NCBI RefSeq assembly: GCF_036567905.1
Contig: NZ_DATCTO010000060.1
Span: 1 to 34,490, forward strand
DNA: 34,490 nt
From: Candidatus Binatus sp.
GTDB taxonomy: Bacteria; Desulfobacterota; Binatia; Binatales; Binataceae
Direction of reading: 5' to 3'
The notes under the pieces were generated by a model. It was not told where the DNA came from and did no database searches. It saw nothing but the letters and a program-made list of their open reading frames with translations. Below, piece by piece: positions 8,757 through 15,204 of the stretch; positions within the stretch are counted from its first letter, which is position 1, and each line of letters begins with the position of its first letter. The position numbers were made by a program, and so were the translations under genes.

Positions 8757-9784
8757 ACGCGGCCGCAAGCAAACCGCCGTCGCACCTGACGCGCTCGCGG
8801 CTGCTCTCGATACTGGCGGCGCTGGCAATCCTGCTGATCGTTTGCGCGGCCGCAGCCGCGCTGTTTGGCAGCGCGCATATCAGCCTCGTGCGCGCATTTT
8901 CCGACCCCACCAGTCCCGATCACGCGATTTTCTTCGGCGCCCGATTGCCGCGTGTGCTGATGGGCGTGATCGTCGGCGCGATGCTGGCCGCGGTCGGAAC
9001 GGCTCTGCAAGCGCTCGTGCGCAATCCGCTGGCAGAGGGTGGCATCCTCGGAATCTCCGGCGGCGGCGCGCTCGGCGCGATACTCGCGCTGGTGATGTCC
9101 GCGAAACTCGGCGGCGGCGAGGCGGCCGTCCCACTGTGCGCATTCGGCGCGGCGCTGCTCTCGACGGTGGCGGTTTACCGGCTCGCGATGGTTGACGGCC
9201 AGCTTGAGCCGTTCACGCTGCTGCTGGTCGGCGTGATTTTCAACGCGTTCTGGGGCGCGGCAATCATGCTGGTGAACAGCGTCGTCAACTTCTACTACGC
9301 GCATAGCATCCTGTTCTGGCTGATGGGCAGCCTCGAGGCGCCGACCTATGGCGAAGCGGCGAGCGTCGCGGGTTTGGGACTGGCCGGCTTCGCCGTGCTG
9401 ATGTTTCAAGCTCGCGATCTGAACCTGCTCAGTCTCGGCGACGAGTCGGCTGCCGAACTTGGGGTTGACGTGGACCGGCTGCGGCGCACAATCTTCGTTG
9501 CGACCTCGGTCATGATCGGCGCCGCGGTCTCCGTCAGCGGAATCATTTCGTTCGTCGGACTGATCGTTCCGCATACTTTGAGATTGATCTTCGGCGCGGA
9601 TCATCGGCTGCTGCTGCCCGCGTCGCTGATCGGCGGCGCCGCATTCATGGTCGCGGCGGACCTGGTCGCGCGCGTCGCAATCGCCCCGGCCGAAATTCCC
9701 GTCGGCGCGATCACCGCGCTCTGCGGCGGCCCGTTCTTCATCTACATGCTGCGGCGCGAAGGCAGGAGACCGCTTTCGCTATGA
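8753..9784 (+). CDS. btuC: FecCD/BtuC-type ABC importer permease
   Basis: A 343-residue permease with about nine or ten membrane segments. Family landmarks are RLPRVLMGVIVGAMLAAVG, the LVRNPLAEGGILGISGGGALG stretch (broken here for length), MGSLEAPTYGE, the L-loop contact region LLSLGDESAAELGV and IISFVGLIVPHTLRL. It forms the transmembrane dimer of the importer with the ATPase encoded next. The start is taken as GTG 8753, which overlaps the btuF stop in a GTGA, as expected for translational coupling. An in-frame ATG at 8723 would add 10 residues. Its end overlaps the ATPase start by 4 bases. Confidence 0.85.
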   Translation: MNAAASKPPSHLTRSRLLSILAALAILLIVCAAAAALFGSAHISLVRAFSDPTSPDHAIFFGARLPRVLMGVIVGAMLAAVGTALQALVRNPLAEGGILGISGGGALGAILALVMSAKLGGGEAAVPLCAFGAALLSTVAVYRLAMVDGQLEPFTLLLVGVIFNAFWGAAIMLVNSVVNFYYAHSILFWLMGSLEAPTYGEAASVAGLGLAGFAVLMFQARDLNLLSLGDESAAELGVDVDRLRRTIFVATSVMIGAAVSVSGIISFVGLIVPHTLRLIFGADHRLLLPASLIGGAAFMVAADLVARVAIAPAEIPVGAITALCGGPFFIYMLRREGRRPLSL

Positions 9785-10599
9785 CGACGACATCGCGCGA
9801 CACCGCCGCCGCCATGCGTGCGAGCGCGATCCACGCGGGATATCCGGGAGTACCCGTGCTGCATGGCGTCTCGATCGAAGTGGCGGCCGGCGAAATGCTC
9901 GCCATCGTCGGTCCAAACGGGGCAGGCAAGTCCACCCTGCTCAAGGTGCTCGGCGGCTCGATAAAACCGGGCGCGGGAAGCGTCGAACTTTTCGGCCGCC
10001 CGCTCGATTCGATCGATCGCCGGGAATTCGCGCGCACGGTTGCGTCGGTTGGCCAGGAAAACGCGGTCGCATTTCGCTTCACGGTGCTGGAAATCGTGCT
10101 GATGGGACGCGCGCCGCATCTCGGCGCCTTCGGCTTCGAGAGCCCGCACGATTTGGAAATCGCATCCGCGGCGCTCGACCGCTTCGACCTGCTCGAGCTT
10201 GCCGCGCGCCACGTTCAGGAACTGTCCGGCGGCGAACGCAAGCGCGTGTTCCTGGCCCGCGCGCTCGCACAGGAGCCGAAGGTTGCACTGCTCGACGAGC
10301 CGACCGCATTTCTCGATCTCAAGCACGTCGCGGAAATTTTCGCGCGCTTTCGCGAGCTGTGCGCCGAGCGCGGCATGGCCGTCGTTGCGACGCTGCACGA
10401 TCTCAATGCCGCCGCGCTCTATGCCGATCGCGTGCTGCTGCTCGCCGATGGGGCCGCGGTCGCGTATGGAACACCAGCGGAAGTTCTGACCGTGGAGAAT
10501 CTGCGGCGGGTTTACGAGACCGAGGTGTACGTCGGGCGCAATCCCTCGACGGGCGCGCTCATAATTCTACCCGCCGCACTTCCCTCTGCCCGCGCGTAG
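9781..10599 (+). CDS. btuD: ABC importer ATP-binding protein, BtuD/FecE/HmuV type
   Basis: A 272-residue ATPase with Walker A GPNGAGKST (44-52), Q-loop Gln 92, signature LSGGE (148-152), Walker B VALLDEP (168-174) and switch His 206 in ATLHDL. It powers uptake through the preceding permease. The start ATG overlaps the permease stop (ATGA). The last 28 codons are the segment that occurs again at 11505-11589, after the toxin-antitoxin genes. The tail VYVGRNPSTGALIILPA is therefore present twice in the window, the second time without the rest of the gene. Confidence 0.88.
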   Translation: MTTTSRDTAAAMRASAIHAGYPGVPVLHGVSIEVAAGEMLAIVGPNGAGKSTLLKVLGGSIKPGAGSVELFGRPLDSIDRREFARTVASVGQENAVAFRFTVLEIVLMGRAPHLGAFGFESPHDLEIASAALDRFDLLELAARHVQELSGGERKRVFLARALAQEPKVALLDEPTAFLDLKHVAEIFARFRELCAERGMAVVATLHDLNAAALYADRVLLLADGAAVAYGTPAEVLTVENLRRVYETEVYVGRNPSTGALIILPAALPSARA

Positions 10600-10601
10600 C
10601 C
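10517..10601 (+). repeat. Direct repeat, copy 1: 3' end of btuD
   Basis: 85 bases covering the last codons and stop of btuD. They match 11505-11589 without a gap at 77 of 85 positions (counted by eye). The toxin-antitoxin module lies exactly between the two copies. Confidence 0.9.
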
Positions 10602-10637
10602 ACTTCGAGGCACACCAGCGCCGCGCGCGGCAGAGCA

Positions 10638-10666
10638 TTGTACGGACGCCGTACGTGCGCTAGATT
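10638..10666 (+). promoter_or_regulatory. Sigma-70 promoter with palindromic operator for the toxin-antitoxin operon
   Basis: TTGTAC (10638-10643), a 17-base spacer and TAGATT (10661-10666) form a good promoter 37 bases before the antitoxin start. A perfect inverted repeat GTACGG-ACG-CCGTAC (10640-10654) overlaps the -35 and spacer. Ribbon-helix-helix antitoxins of this class repress their own operon by binding such palindromes, so this is the likely operator. Confidence 0.55.
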
Positions 10667-10702
10667 CAAAGGCCTGGCTGGAAGAACAATTGAGGCCGAG
10701 CG

Positions 10703-10981
10703 ATGGCAACCGCAGCTACTCGAAACGATCGGATCGAACTACGCGCAACCCGCGAGGAAAAGCAGCTCATTTCCGAGGCGGCGGCGCATGAGCAGCTCGA
10801 CCTCACGCGGTTCATCATGCGCAACGTCCTTCCGGTGGCGCGTGGCGTAGTGGAGCGATCCGAGCGCATCGTGCTTTCGGAGCGTGATTCGAAGCGTGTG
10901 CTCCAATTGTTGGAGAAACCGCCTAAGCCCACGGCAGCGCTGATCGCCGCAGCCAGGCGGCTGGCAAAGCGTGAGCGGTAG
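10703..10981 (+). CDS. DUF1778/TacA-type antitoxin
   Basis: A 92-residue protein with an N-terminal ribbon-helix-helix (RNDRIELRATREEKQLISEAA, broken here: RNDRIELRATREEKQ then LISEAAAHEQLDLTRFIM) typical of DUF1778. The remaining C-terminal tail should wrap and neutralise the acetyltransferase toxin. The length is normal for TacA-like antitoxins. A GAGG lies 7 bases before the ATG. Its stop lies 11 bases inside the toxin gene, so the two are translationally coupled. Regulation is probably by autorepression at the palindrome in the promoter. Confidence 0.82.
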   Translation: MATAATRNDRIELRATREEKQLISEAAAHEQLDLTRFIMRNVLPVARGVVERSERIVLSERDSKRVLQLLEKPPKPTAALIAAARRLAKRER

Positions 10982-11495
10982 AATCGCCTGGCGTGAGGAG
11001 GCAATCAGCCGCCGCCACGATCGCAGGAATTTCGATTGTGGCTCTCGGGAACTCAACGAGTATCTACGGCGCTACGCGCGGCAAAATCACGAATCCGGCG
11101 GCGCCAAGACTTTTGTGGCGGTGTCACCAGGCGACGCTGTCCGCATCCTTGGCTATTACACGATCAGTCCGGGCGCAATTGAATTTGCGAAGATCCCCGC
11201 CGCGATAACTCGACGACTCGGCGGGTACGAAGTGCCTGTGTTCCGTCTCGCGCGGCTGGCCGTAAACCTGACAAGTCAGGGCGGCGGACTGGGCGGGGAG
11301 ATCTTGCTCGCCGCCGGCAGGCGCGCGCTTTCGGTCGCTGTCGAGGTGGGCGGAGTGGCGCTGGCGATTGACGCGAAGAACGAACGCGCCGCCGAGTGGT
11401 ACAAGCGTTTCGGTGCAGTGCGGCTGCTCGATGACCGTCTGAAACTGGTCTTGCCTTTGAAGACGATCGCTGATGCGCTCGCTTCTGCGCGGTAG
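10971..11495 (+). CDS. GNAT acetyltransferase toxin, TacT type
   Basis: A 174-residue GNAT-fold protein. Visible family features are FDCGSRELNEYLRRYARQ near residues 21-38, LGYYTISPGAIEF, the pyrophosphate-binding loop QGGGLGGE (103-110) after LARLAVN, and a late Tyr in EWYKRFG (Y144) matching the catalytic Tyr of TacT. TacT toxins acetylate the amino group of charged tRNAs and stop translation. All key elements are present, so the toxin looks intact. The start is GTG 10971, within the antitoxin gene. The gene stops 9 bases before the second copy of the btuD tail. Confidence 0.85.
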   Translation: MSGRIAWREEAISRRHDRRNFDCGSRELNEYLRRYARQNHESGGAKTFVAVSPGDAVRILGYYTISPGAIEFAKIPAAITRRLGGYEVPVFRLARLAVNLTSQGGGLGGEILLAAGRRALSVAVEVGGVALAIDAKNERAAEWYKRFGAVRLLDDRLKLVLPLKTIADALASAR

Positions 11496-11504
11496 CGGGC
11501 TAGC

Positions 11505-11589
11505 AGACCGAGGTGTACGTCGGGCGCAATCCTTCGACCGGTGCGCTCATAATTCTGCCCGCCGCATTGCCCACCGCCCGCGCGTAGCC
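11505..11589 (+). repeat. Direct repeat, copy 2: orphan btuD gene end
   Basis: 85 bases matching 10517-10601. Read in the btuD frame it encodes TEVYVGRNPSTGALI then ILPAALPTARA and a stop. The eight differences alter six codons: five changes are synonymous (CCC/CCT, ACG/ACC, GGC/GGT, CTA/CTG, CTT/TTG) and one is Ser to Thr (TCT/ACC). It has no start and is not an expressed gene here. Confidence 0.88.
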
Positions 11590-11650
11590 CGGCCCTTGTG
11601 CCCGTGCGGTTTCGCGCCGCGCCCGCAATGTTGCGGACGAACAGCGGCGG

Positions 11651-12019
11651 CTACTTTCCCTTGAGGCGGGGATCGTCGGACGCGACGCAGCTAGATGCCT
11701 CGATTCCTATCGCAAAACTGCTTACGTCAACGGAATCCTGCGCGACTTTGGGAGCGACCTTCGCAAGTGGCTGCCTACTGTCGGGCACAGCGTCAATTTC
11801 CTGTTGAACTTCGTCTAGCGCTTTGACAGCCAACCTACGGCGAGACTCTCTCTCTTTCTCGCAGTTGGAAGCGCTGTCGAACGCGCCCATCTGATTCCAT
11901 TGCGACAGCGGAGCATTCACGTTGGGCGCTTTTCCCGGCGCATCTGGTTGAGGCACCATCAAATACCAGCCCACAAACGCGAGCGCGGCGGCGTGGCGGT
12001 GGTTTATCGTGCGGCTCAC
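11651..12019 (-). CDS. Small membrane-anchored protein, family not recognised
   Basis: A 122-residue protein starting at GTG 12017-12019, inside the stop of the upstream gene (GTGA overlap). An N-terminal hydrophobic segment, AAALAFVGWYLMVP, looks like a signal anchor. The rest is soluble, with a Cys in FDSASNCEKERE, a helical stretch (RRLAVKALDEVQQEIDAV) and a second Cys before the terminal ASDDPRLKGK. Two Cys outside the membrane could form a disulfide. The tail DPRLKGK is repeated in the remnant at 12814-12873. An upstream ATG at 12124 would overlap the DUF5677-like gene by 109 bases and is less likely. No function can be given. Confidence 0.6.
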   Translation of the reverse strand: MSRTINHRHAAALAFVGWYLMVPQPDAPGKAPNVNAPLSQWNQMGAFDSASNCEKERESRRRLAVKALDEVQQEIDAVPDSRQPLAKVAPKVAQDSVDVSSFAIGIEASSCVASDDPRLKGK

Positions 12020-12813
12020 TCTTGCGGTCGCGGACGATCTGATGCGAACTGGCGGATTTGGTCGCCGATTCGCGTAAGCTCGTCTTCGAATCCGAATCCC
12101 ATTCGCTGTGCGAAAGCGCCGCATATGTCGGCGGACGCTGCAAAAATACTGAAGACCACTAGATTTGCGAATTCGCGGTTCTCTACAGATATTCCCGGTC
12201 GGCTCTCCAAGACGACGCCGACCGCATCCGTCGGCTCATGGAAATAGAAATCCATCAATGCTGGTGAGGTGTGAACGAAAGCAGACAGCGTCGCGTATTC
12301 AAACCGATGTGCTGCCTTATGTCCGACCTTTTCGGCCAGCCAGCCGATTCCTTCATTCGGCTTCCTGCTCCACCAATTTCGCCACCATTCGTCGAGCGTC
12401 TCGTCAGCAGCGGTACTGTTAACTATCTCTTGGGCCTTAACCTTTATCTCAGGGTCTCCGTGTTCCACCACTGTGCGCAAGACCCTCCGTCGGTTTCGCT
12501 GGTAGTCTTGCAAGAAGAGTCGCGCAGTCTCATCGCCACCAGTCACTATCCAGCGAACTTGATATTCCACTTCTCTCAAAACGCGTGCTAGAACCGCCGC
12601 GTCCTGCCAAAAGCCCATTCGCAGAAGTTCTACGGCAGCCTGATATGTTTTGAGGAATCTCCCGAAGAAGAAAATCACGGCGATTTTCGAGGGTGTGGTC
12701 TGCACCCGGTCGGTCATCAGCTTGGTGCGCAGAGCGTCGGCCAATCCGTGTATCCGCTTGGCGAGATCGGCGAAACCGCGCGAGGCGAGTGGTTCCTCAA
12801 CGAAATCAGACAT
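12016..12813 (-). CDS. DUF5677-like protein of unknown function
   Basis: A 265-residue, mostly helical soluble protein. The pattern LRMGFWQDAAVLARVLREVEY, then WIVTGG, and later YATLSAFVHTSPALMDFYF resembles DUF5677 proteins; this assignment is from memory of the family pattern and moderate. There is no signal peptide. The ATG immediately follows the stop of a gene-end remnant (TAGATG) and the gene overlaps the next small gene by 4 bases, so it was once the middle of a coupled operon. It is AT-richer than the core genes: 12421-12480 has 30 G/C of 60. Together with the flanking remnants this points to horizontal transfer. Function unknown. Confidence 0.65.
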   Translation of the reverse strand: MSDFVEEPLASRGFADLAKRIHGLADALRTKLMTDRVQTTPSKIAVIFFFGRFLKTYQAAVELLRMGFWQDAAVLARVLREVEYQVRWIVTGGDETARLFLQDYQRNRRRVLRTVVEHGDPEIKVKAQEIVNSTAADETLDEWWRNWWSRKPNEGIGWLAEKVGHKAAHRFEYATLSAFVHTSPALMDFYFHEPTDAVGVVLESRPGISVENREFANLVVFSIFAASADICGAFAQRMGFGFEDELTRIGDQIRQFASDRPRPQE

Positions 12814-12873
12814 CTACTTCCCCTTGAGGCGTGGATCGTAGGTCGAGATGGGAGTTGCTTCCTCACCCGTGAG
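12814..12873 (-). pseudogene. Gene-end remnant ending DPRLKGK, related to the 11651-12019 gene
   Basis: On the minus strand the last codons before the DUF5677-like start read STYDPRLKGK and a stop; upstream of about 19 codons the frame is closed by TAA. The intact small gene ends SDDPRLKGK, and the first 30 bases of the two ends match at about 26 positions. This looks like the 3' end of a lost paralogue directly upstream of the DUF5677-like gene. Confidence 0.45.
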
Positions 12874-13007
12874 TTAGCAGAACCCCGTGCGACGGACAAA
12901 TGGCGGACAGGCTTCTCCCCGTCATGATACTTGAACATTGCGACCGGCATCGGGAAAGCGCACGCACACAAGGGTAGCAAAGCCGGTGACCGCACCACAT
13001 TCTGTCT

Positions 13008-13026
13008 CTCTCCCTTACAGGGAGAG
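13008..13026. repeat. Hairpin repeat CTCTCCC-ttaca-GGGAGAG
   Basis: A perfect 7-base inverted repeat with a 5-base loop. Related sequence occurs at 13202-13218 (half) and 33700-33722 (ctgacagggagagg), so it is one of several dispersed intergenic hairpins. Confidence 0.6.
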
Positions 13027-13064
13027 CTGTGCGTAACTAACGCCGGACGCCAGGGCGCCCGTCG

Positions 13065-13149
13065 AGATTCTTCGCTACAGCAGCCTTCGCTCAGAATGAC
13101 ACGAGGGCCTCTTGTTTTTTTGTGTCATCCTGAGCGCAGCGAAGGATCT
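13065..13149. repeat. Two facing copies of the TCAGGATGACA dispersed repeat
   Basis: 13065-13102 reads agattcttcgc...ctcagaatgacac and 13122-13149 is its near reverse complement, gtgtcatcctgagcg then cagcgaaggatct. Together they could fold into a stem of about 15 pairs with one mismatch around a loop containing a T7 run (13115-13121). Confidence 0.65.
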
Positions 13150-13225
13150 CGCACGCCAGCGCGTATCGCTTCAGCACCAACATCCGGTTATGCAAAGCTC
13201 GCCTCACAGGGAGAGGCGAAGAAAA

Positions 13226-13279
13226 AGATCCGGGTTGCTTCGCTGCGCTCAGGATGACACAAAAAACGTTCTAACAGGG
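13226..13279 (+). repeat. Dispersed repeat, copy shared with 34118-34171
   Basis: 54 bases beginning agatccgggtt and ending gttctaacaggg; 52 of 54 are identical to 34118-34171 about 21 kb away. The core is the TCGCTGCGCTCAGGATGACA motif. Confidence 0.85.
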
Positions 13280-13308
13280 TCCTTCGACTTCGCTCAGGAT
13301 AAACTCCG

Positions 13309-13370
13309 CCCGCATCTTTTCTTTTCACTTTTCACTTTTCACTTTTCACTGGGTGCAGGGGTCACCCCTG
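13309..13370 (+). repeat. Composite repeat: TTTTCAC tandem array plus CAGGGGT palindrome
   Basis: cccgcatct is followed by four tandem TTTTCAC units (13322-13349) and the palindrome CAGGGGT-C-ACCCCTG (13356-13370). The same order occurs at 34177-34231, with three TTTTCAC units. Confidence 0.8.
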
Positions 13371-13412
13371 CGCATTTGCCCGCGTCATCGCGCGCCGGTA
13401 CCTTGTAGGCAG

Positions 13413-14117
13413 ATGTCCTCTGCTCCGACTGAGTCTTTGAACCTCGTATTCGACGCCGACGACACGCTCTGGGATTCCAATATCCATTTTCTCGAGGCGT
13501 TCGATTTCTTCGCTGCGGCGGTTGGCGACGCGGGCGTCGGCAGCTCTCGCATCGAGATTCACGCCGCGGTGCGCCGCGCCGAAATGCGGCTTATCAAAAC
13601 CCATGGTTACGGCCGCCGTCCTTACGTGATGGCGCTGCATCAGGCGGCTGCCGAACTGGCGCCCGCGGGTCACGACCGCTTGCGCGACGAGATCGAGCGA
13701 ATCGGCGCGCATCTGCTCGATCGCGACTGCGCGTTGCTGCCCGACGTCGAGCCCACGCTTCAGCAGCTTGCGCGGCGTCACCGCCTGCTGATTTTCACCA
13801 AGGGCCAGCGCGACGAACAGTTGCAAAAGCTCGCGCGTTCCGGTCTCGGTCCGCTCTTCGATCGGGTCGAGACTCCGCGCGAGAAGGACGTCGATGCCTA
13901 TCGCCGGCTGGTGCGCGACGCGGAGCTCGATCCGTCGCTGACTTTTATGATTGGAAACAGTCCGCGCTCGGACATCAATCCCGCGGTCGCGGCCGGTCTG
14001 CGCGCCGTTTTCATACCGCATCCGCATACCTGGGACCTCGAGCACGAAGAAATCAACGAAGCCGGCGACAGGATCATCGAACTATCCTCCTTCCGCCGCC
14101 TGGTCGAAGTATTCTAG
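13413..14117 (+). CDS. HAD-superfamily hydrolase (YjjG-like)
   Basis: A 234-residue HAD phosphatase. Motif I is FDADDTLWDSN (nucleophile and acid/base Asp), motif II LIFTKG, motif III Lys in PREKDVDAYRRL, and motif IV GNSPRSDINPA. The helical cap between motifs I and II has an RRPYVMALHQAA stretch. The pattern FDxDDTLWDSN is common in YjjG-like nucleotidases and related housecleaning phosphatases; substrate unknown. The start ATG 13413 excludes 20 in-frame upstream codons that come from the repeat region. The next gene begins 13 bases after the stop, so the two probably form an operon. Confidence 0.82.
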   Translation: MSSAPTESLNLVFDADDTLWDSNIHFLEAFDFFAAAVGDAGVGSSRIEIHAAVRRAEMRLIKTHGYGRRPYVMALHQAAAELAPAGHDRLRDEIERIGAHLLDRDCALLPDVEPTLQQLARRHRLLIFTKGQRDEQLQKLARSGLGPLFDRVETPREKDVDAYRRLVRDAELDPSLTFMIGNSPRSDINPAVAAGLRAVFIPHPHTWDLEHEEINEAGDRIIELSSFRRLVEVF

Positions 14118-14130
14118 TATCGATCATTCG

Positions 14131-15126
14131 ATGTCCACTGCCGAACTCATAGACGACTTGCTTCCGCACCAGCCGCCCGTTGGCGCTGCCGGCCCTGCCA
14201 AGGCGAAGCCTCCGCTGGCGCTGCGCCCGCTGCATCGAATGTGGCGGCGCACGATCGACGCGATTCAGCTGTCCAAGGTGGATTTGCCGGTGCGCGGATT
14301 GCCGGGGGCTTTGCGCGGACTGGTCGCATGCCAGATAAGCGACTTTCACGTCGATCGCGACGAGGATCTGGAACGATTGGCGCTCGCGGTCGAAGCCATC
14401 AATCAACAGCATCCCGACCTGGTCTTTCTCACCGGCGATTATTTTTCCGGCCCCGACACGATGCATCGCTATCTGGGCCCGTTTCGCGAAGCGCTCAGGA
14501 ATCTGCGTCCGCAGTCGGGCCTGTTTGCGATCCTCGGCAATCATGACCATTGGTCGTCGGCCGAGCGGATCACCGATGCGCTCAAGCGCGCCGGCGCCGA
14601 CGTGCTCGCCAATGACAGCCGCCGGCTCTTCATTCGCAACGAGCAACTCGTAATCGTCGGCATTGACGATTTGTGGTCGCGGCGCGCGGAGCCTGCGCGC
14701 GCGTTTGCCGAGGTCAAGCGCGATGACTGCACGATCGTCCTGGCGCACAATCCCGACACCGCGCTGTACACGCGCCATCTGAAGCCGGGCGTGATGCTCT
14801 CCGGCCACACGCATGGCGGCGTCGTGCGAATTCCGTTTTATGGATCGCCGCTCAAATCGGTCCTGCGCATCGGCAAAGAATTCTACTCGGGCCTGAACCG
14901 CTACGAAGACTTTTACATCTACACCAATCGCGGTCTGGGCACGTTTTGGCTCAGGATCCGCATCAACTGCCCGCCGGAAGTCTCGCGCTTCTCGCTGACC
15001 CCGCTCATCGACGTACCGCACGCCGAGAAACCGGGCTTGAGAGCGAAGCTGCATCCGTTGCGACGGATCCGCCGCCGCCGGACGCCGCGCCCCGTCACTC
15101 ATCGACCCCATCGAAAGCACGTCTAG
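14131..15126 (+). CDS. Calcineurin-like metallophosphoesterase (YaeI/YkuE type)
   Basis: A 331-residue protein with the full dimetal phosphoesterase motif set: ISDFHVD (DxH), LTGDYFSGPD (GDxx), LGNHDHW (GNHD/E), LAHNPDT and SGHTHGG (GHTH). In characterised relatives these act on phospholipid-like or nucleotide phosphodiesters at the membrane face. There is no clear signal peptide; the N-terminus (about 70 residues) and the Arg/Pro-rich C-terminus (RRIRRRRTPRP) are extensions outside the catalytic fold. The basic tail could contact membrane or nucleic acid. ATG 14131 follows the HAD gene closely; the in-frame ATG at 13951 lies inside that gene. Confidence 0.85.
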   Translation: MSTAELIDDLLPHQPPVGAAGPAKAKPPLALRPLHRMWRRTIDAIQLSKVDLPVRGLPGALRGLVACQISDFHVDRDEDLERLALAVEAINQQHPDLVFLTGDYFSGPDTMHRYLGPFREALRNLRPQSGLFAILGNHDHWSSAERITDALKRAGADVLANDSRRLFIRNEQLVIVGIDDLWSRRAEPARAFAEVKRDDCTIVLAHNPDTALYTRHLKPGVMLSGHTHGGVVRIPFYGSPLKSVLRIGKEFYSGLNRYEDFYIYTNRGLGTFWLRIRINCPPEVSRFSLTPLIDVPHAEKPGLRAKLHPLRRIRRRRTPRPVTHRPHRKHV

Positions 15127-15204
15127 CTTGGTCGCGCGCGAGCCGTTCCTCTTTGGATGGCAAAGCCGGTAGCTTCGCCGCGGATTCGAGCTCAGAATCA
15201 ATCG

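Larger units (their letters stand above)
10602..11589 (+). mobile_element. Possible inserted cassette: TacAT module plus a second btuD gene end
   Basis: About 990 bases run from just after the btuD stop to the end of the second copy of the btuD tail. They contain one promoter, an antitoxin and a toxin gene, and nothing else. The arrangement resembles elements that integrate at a gene's 3' end and bring a replacement end, or a homologous-recombination footprint. No integrase, transposase or terminal inverted repeat is present, so the mechanism is inferred only. Confidence 0.35.
12874..13412. other. Repeat-rich intergenic region
   Basis: About 540 bases without a convincing gene. The stretch contains a CTCTCCC/GGGAGAG hairpin (13008-13026), three copies of a TCAGGATGACA-type repeat in both orientations plus a partial one at 13280-13300, and a four-unit TTTTCAC tandem repeat followed by a CAGGGGT-C-ACCCCTG palindrome. 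An open frame at 12717-12998 (minus) overlaps the DUF5677-like gene and is not supported. Confidence 0.6.

Noticed and set aside
11473..11664. 63-codon plus-strand frame across the second btuD tail
   Set aside because: It reads the btuD tail in the wrong frame; a similar spurious frame occurs at the first copy.
12717..12998. 93-codon minus-strand frame upstream of the DUF5677-like gene
   Set aside because: It overlaps the start of that gene by about 97 bases and passes through the gene-end remnant in another frame.
13322..13349. CRISPR-like array
   Set aside because: The units are 7 bases long and directly adjacent, without spacers.
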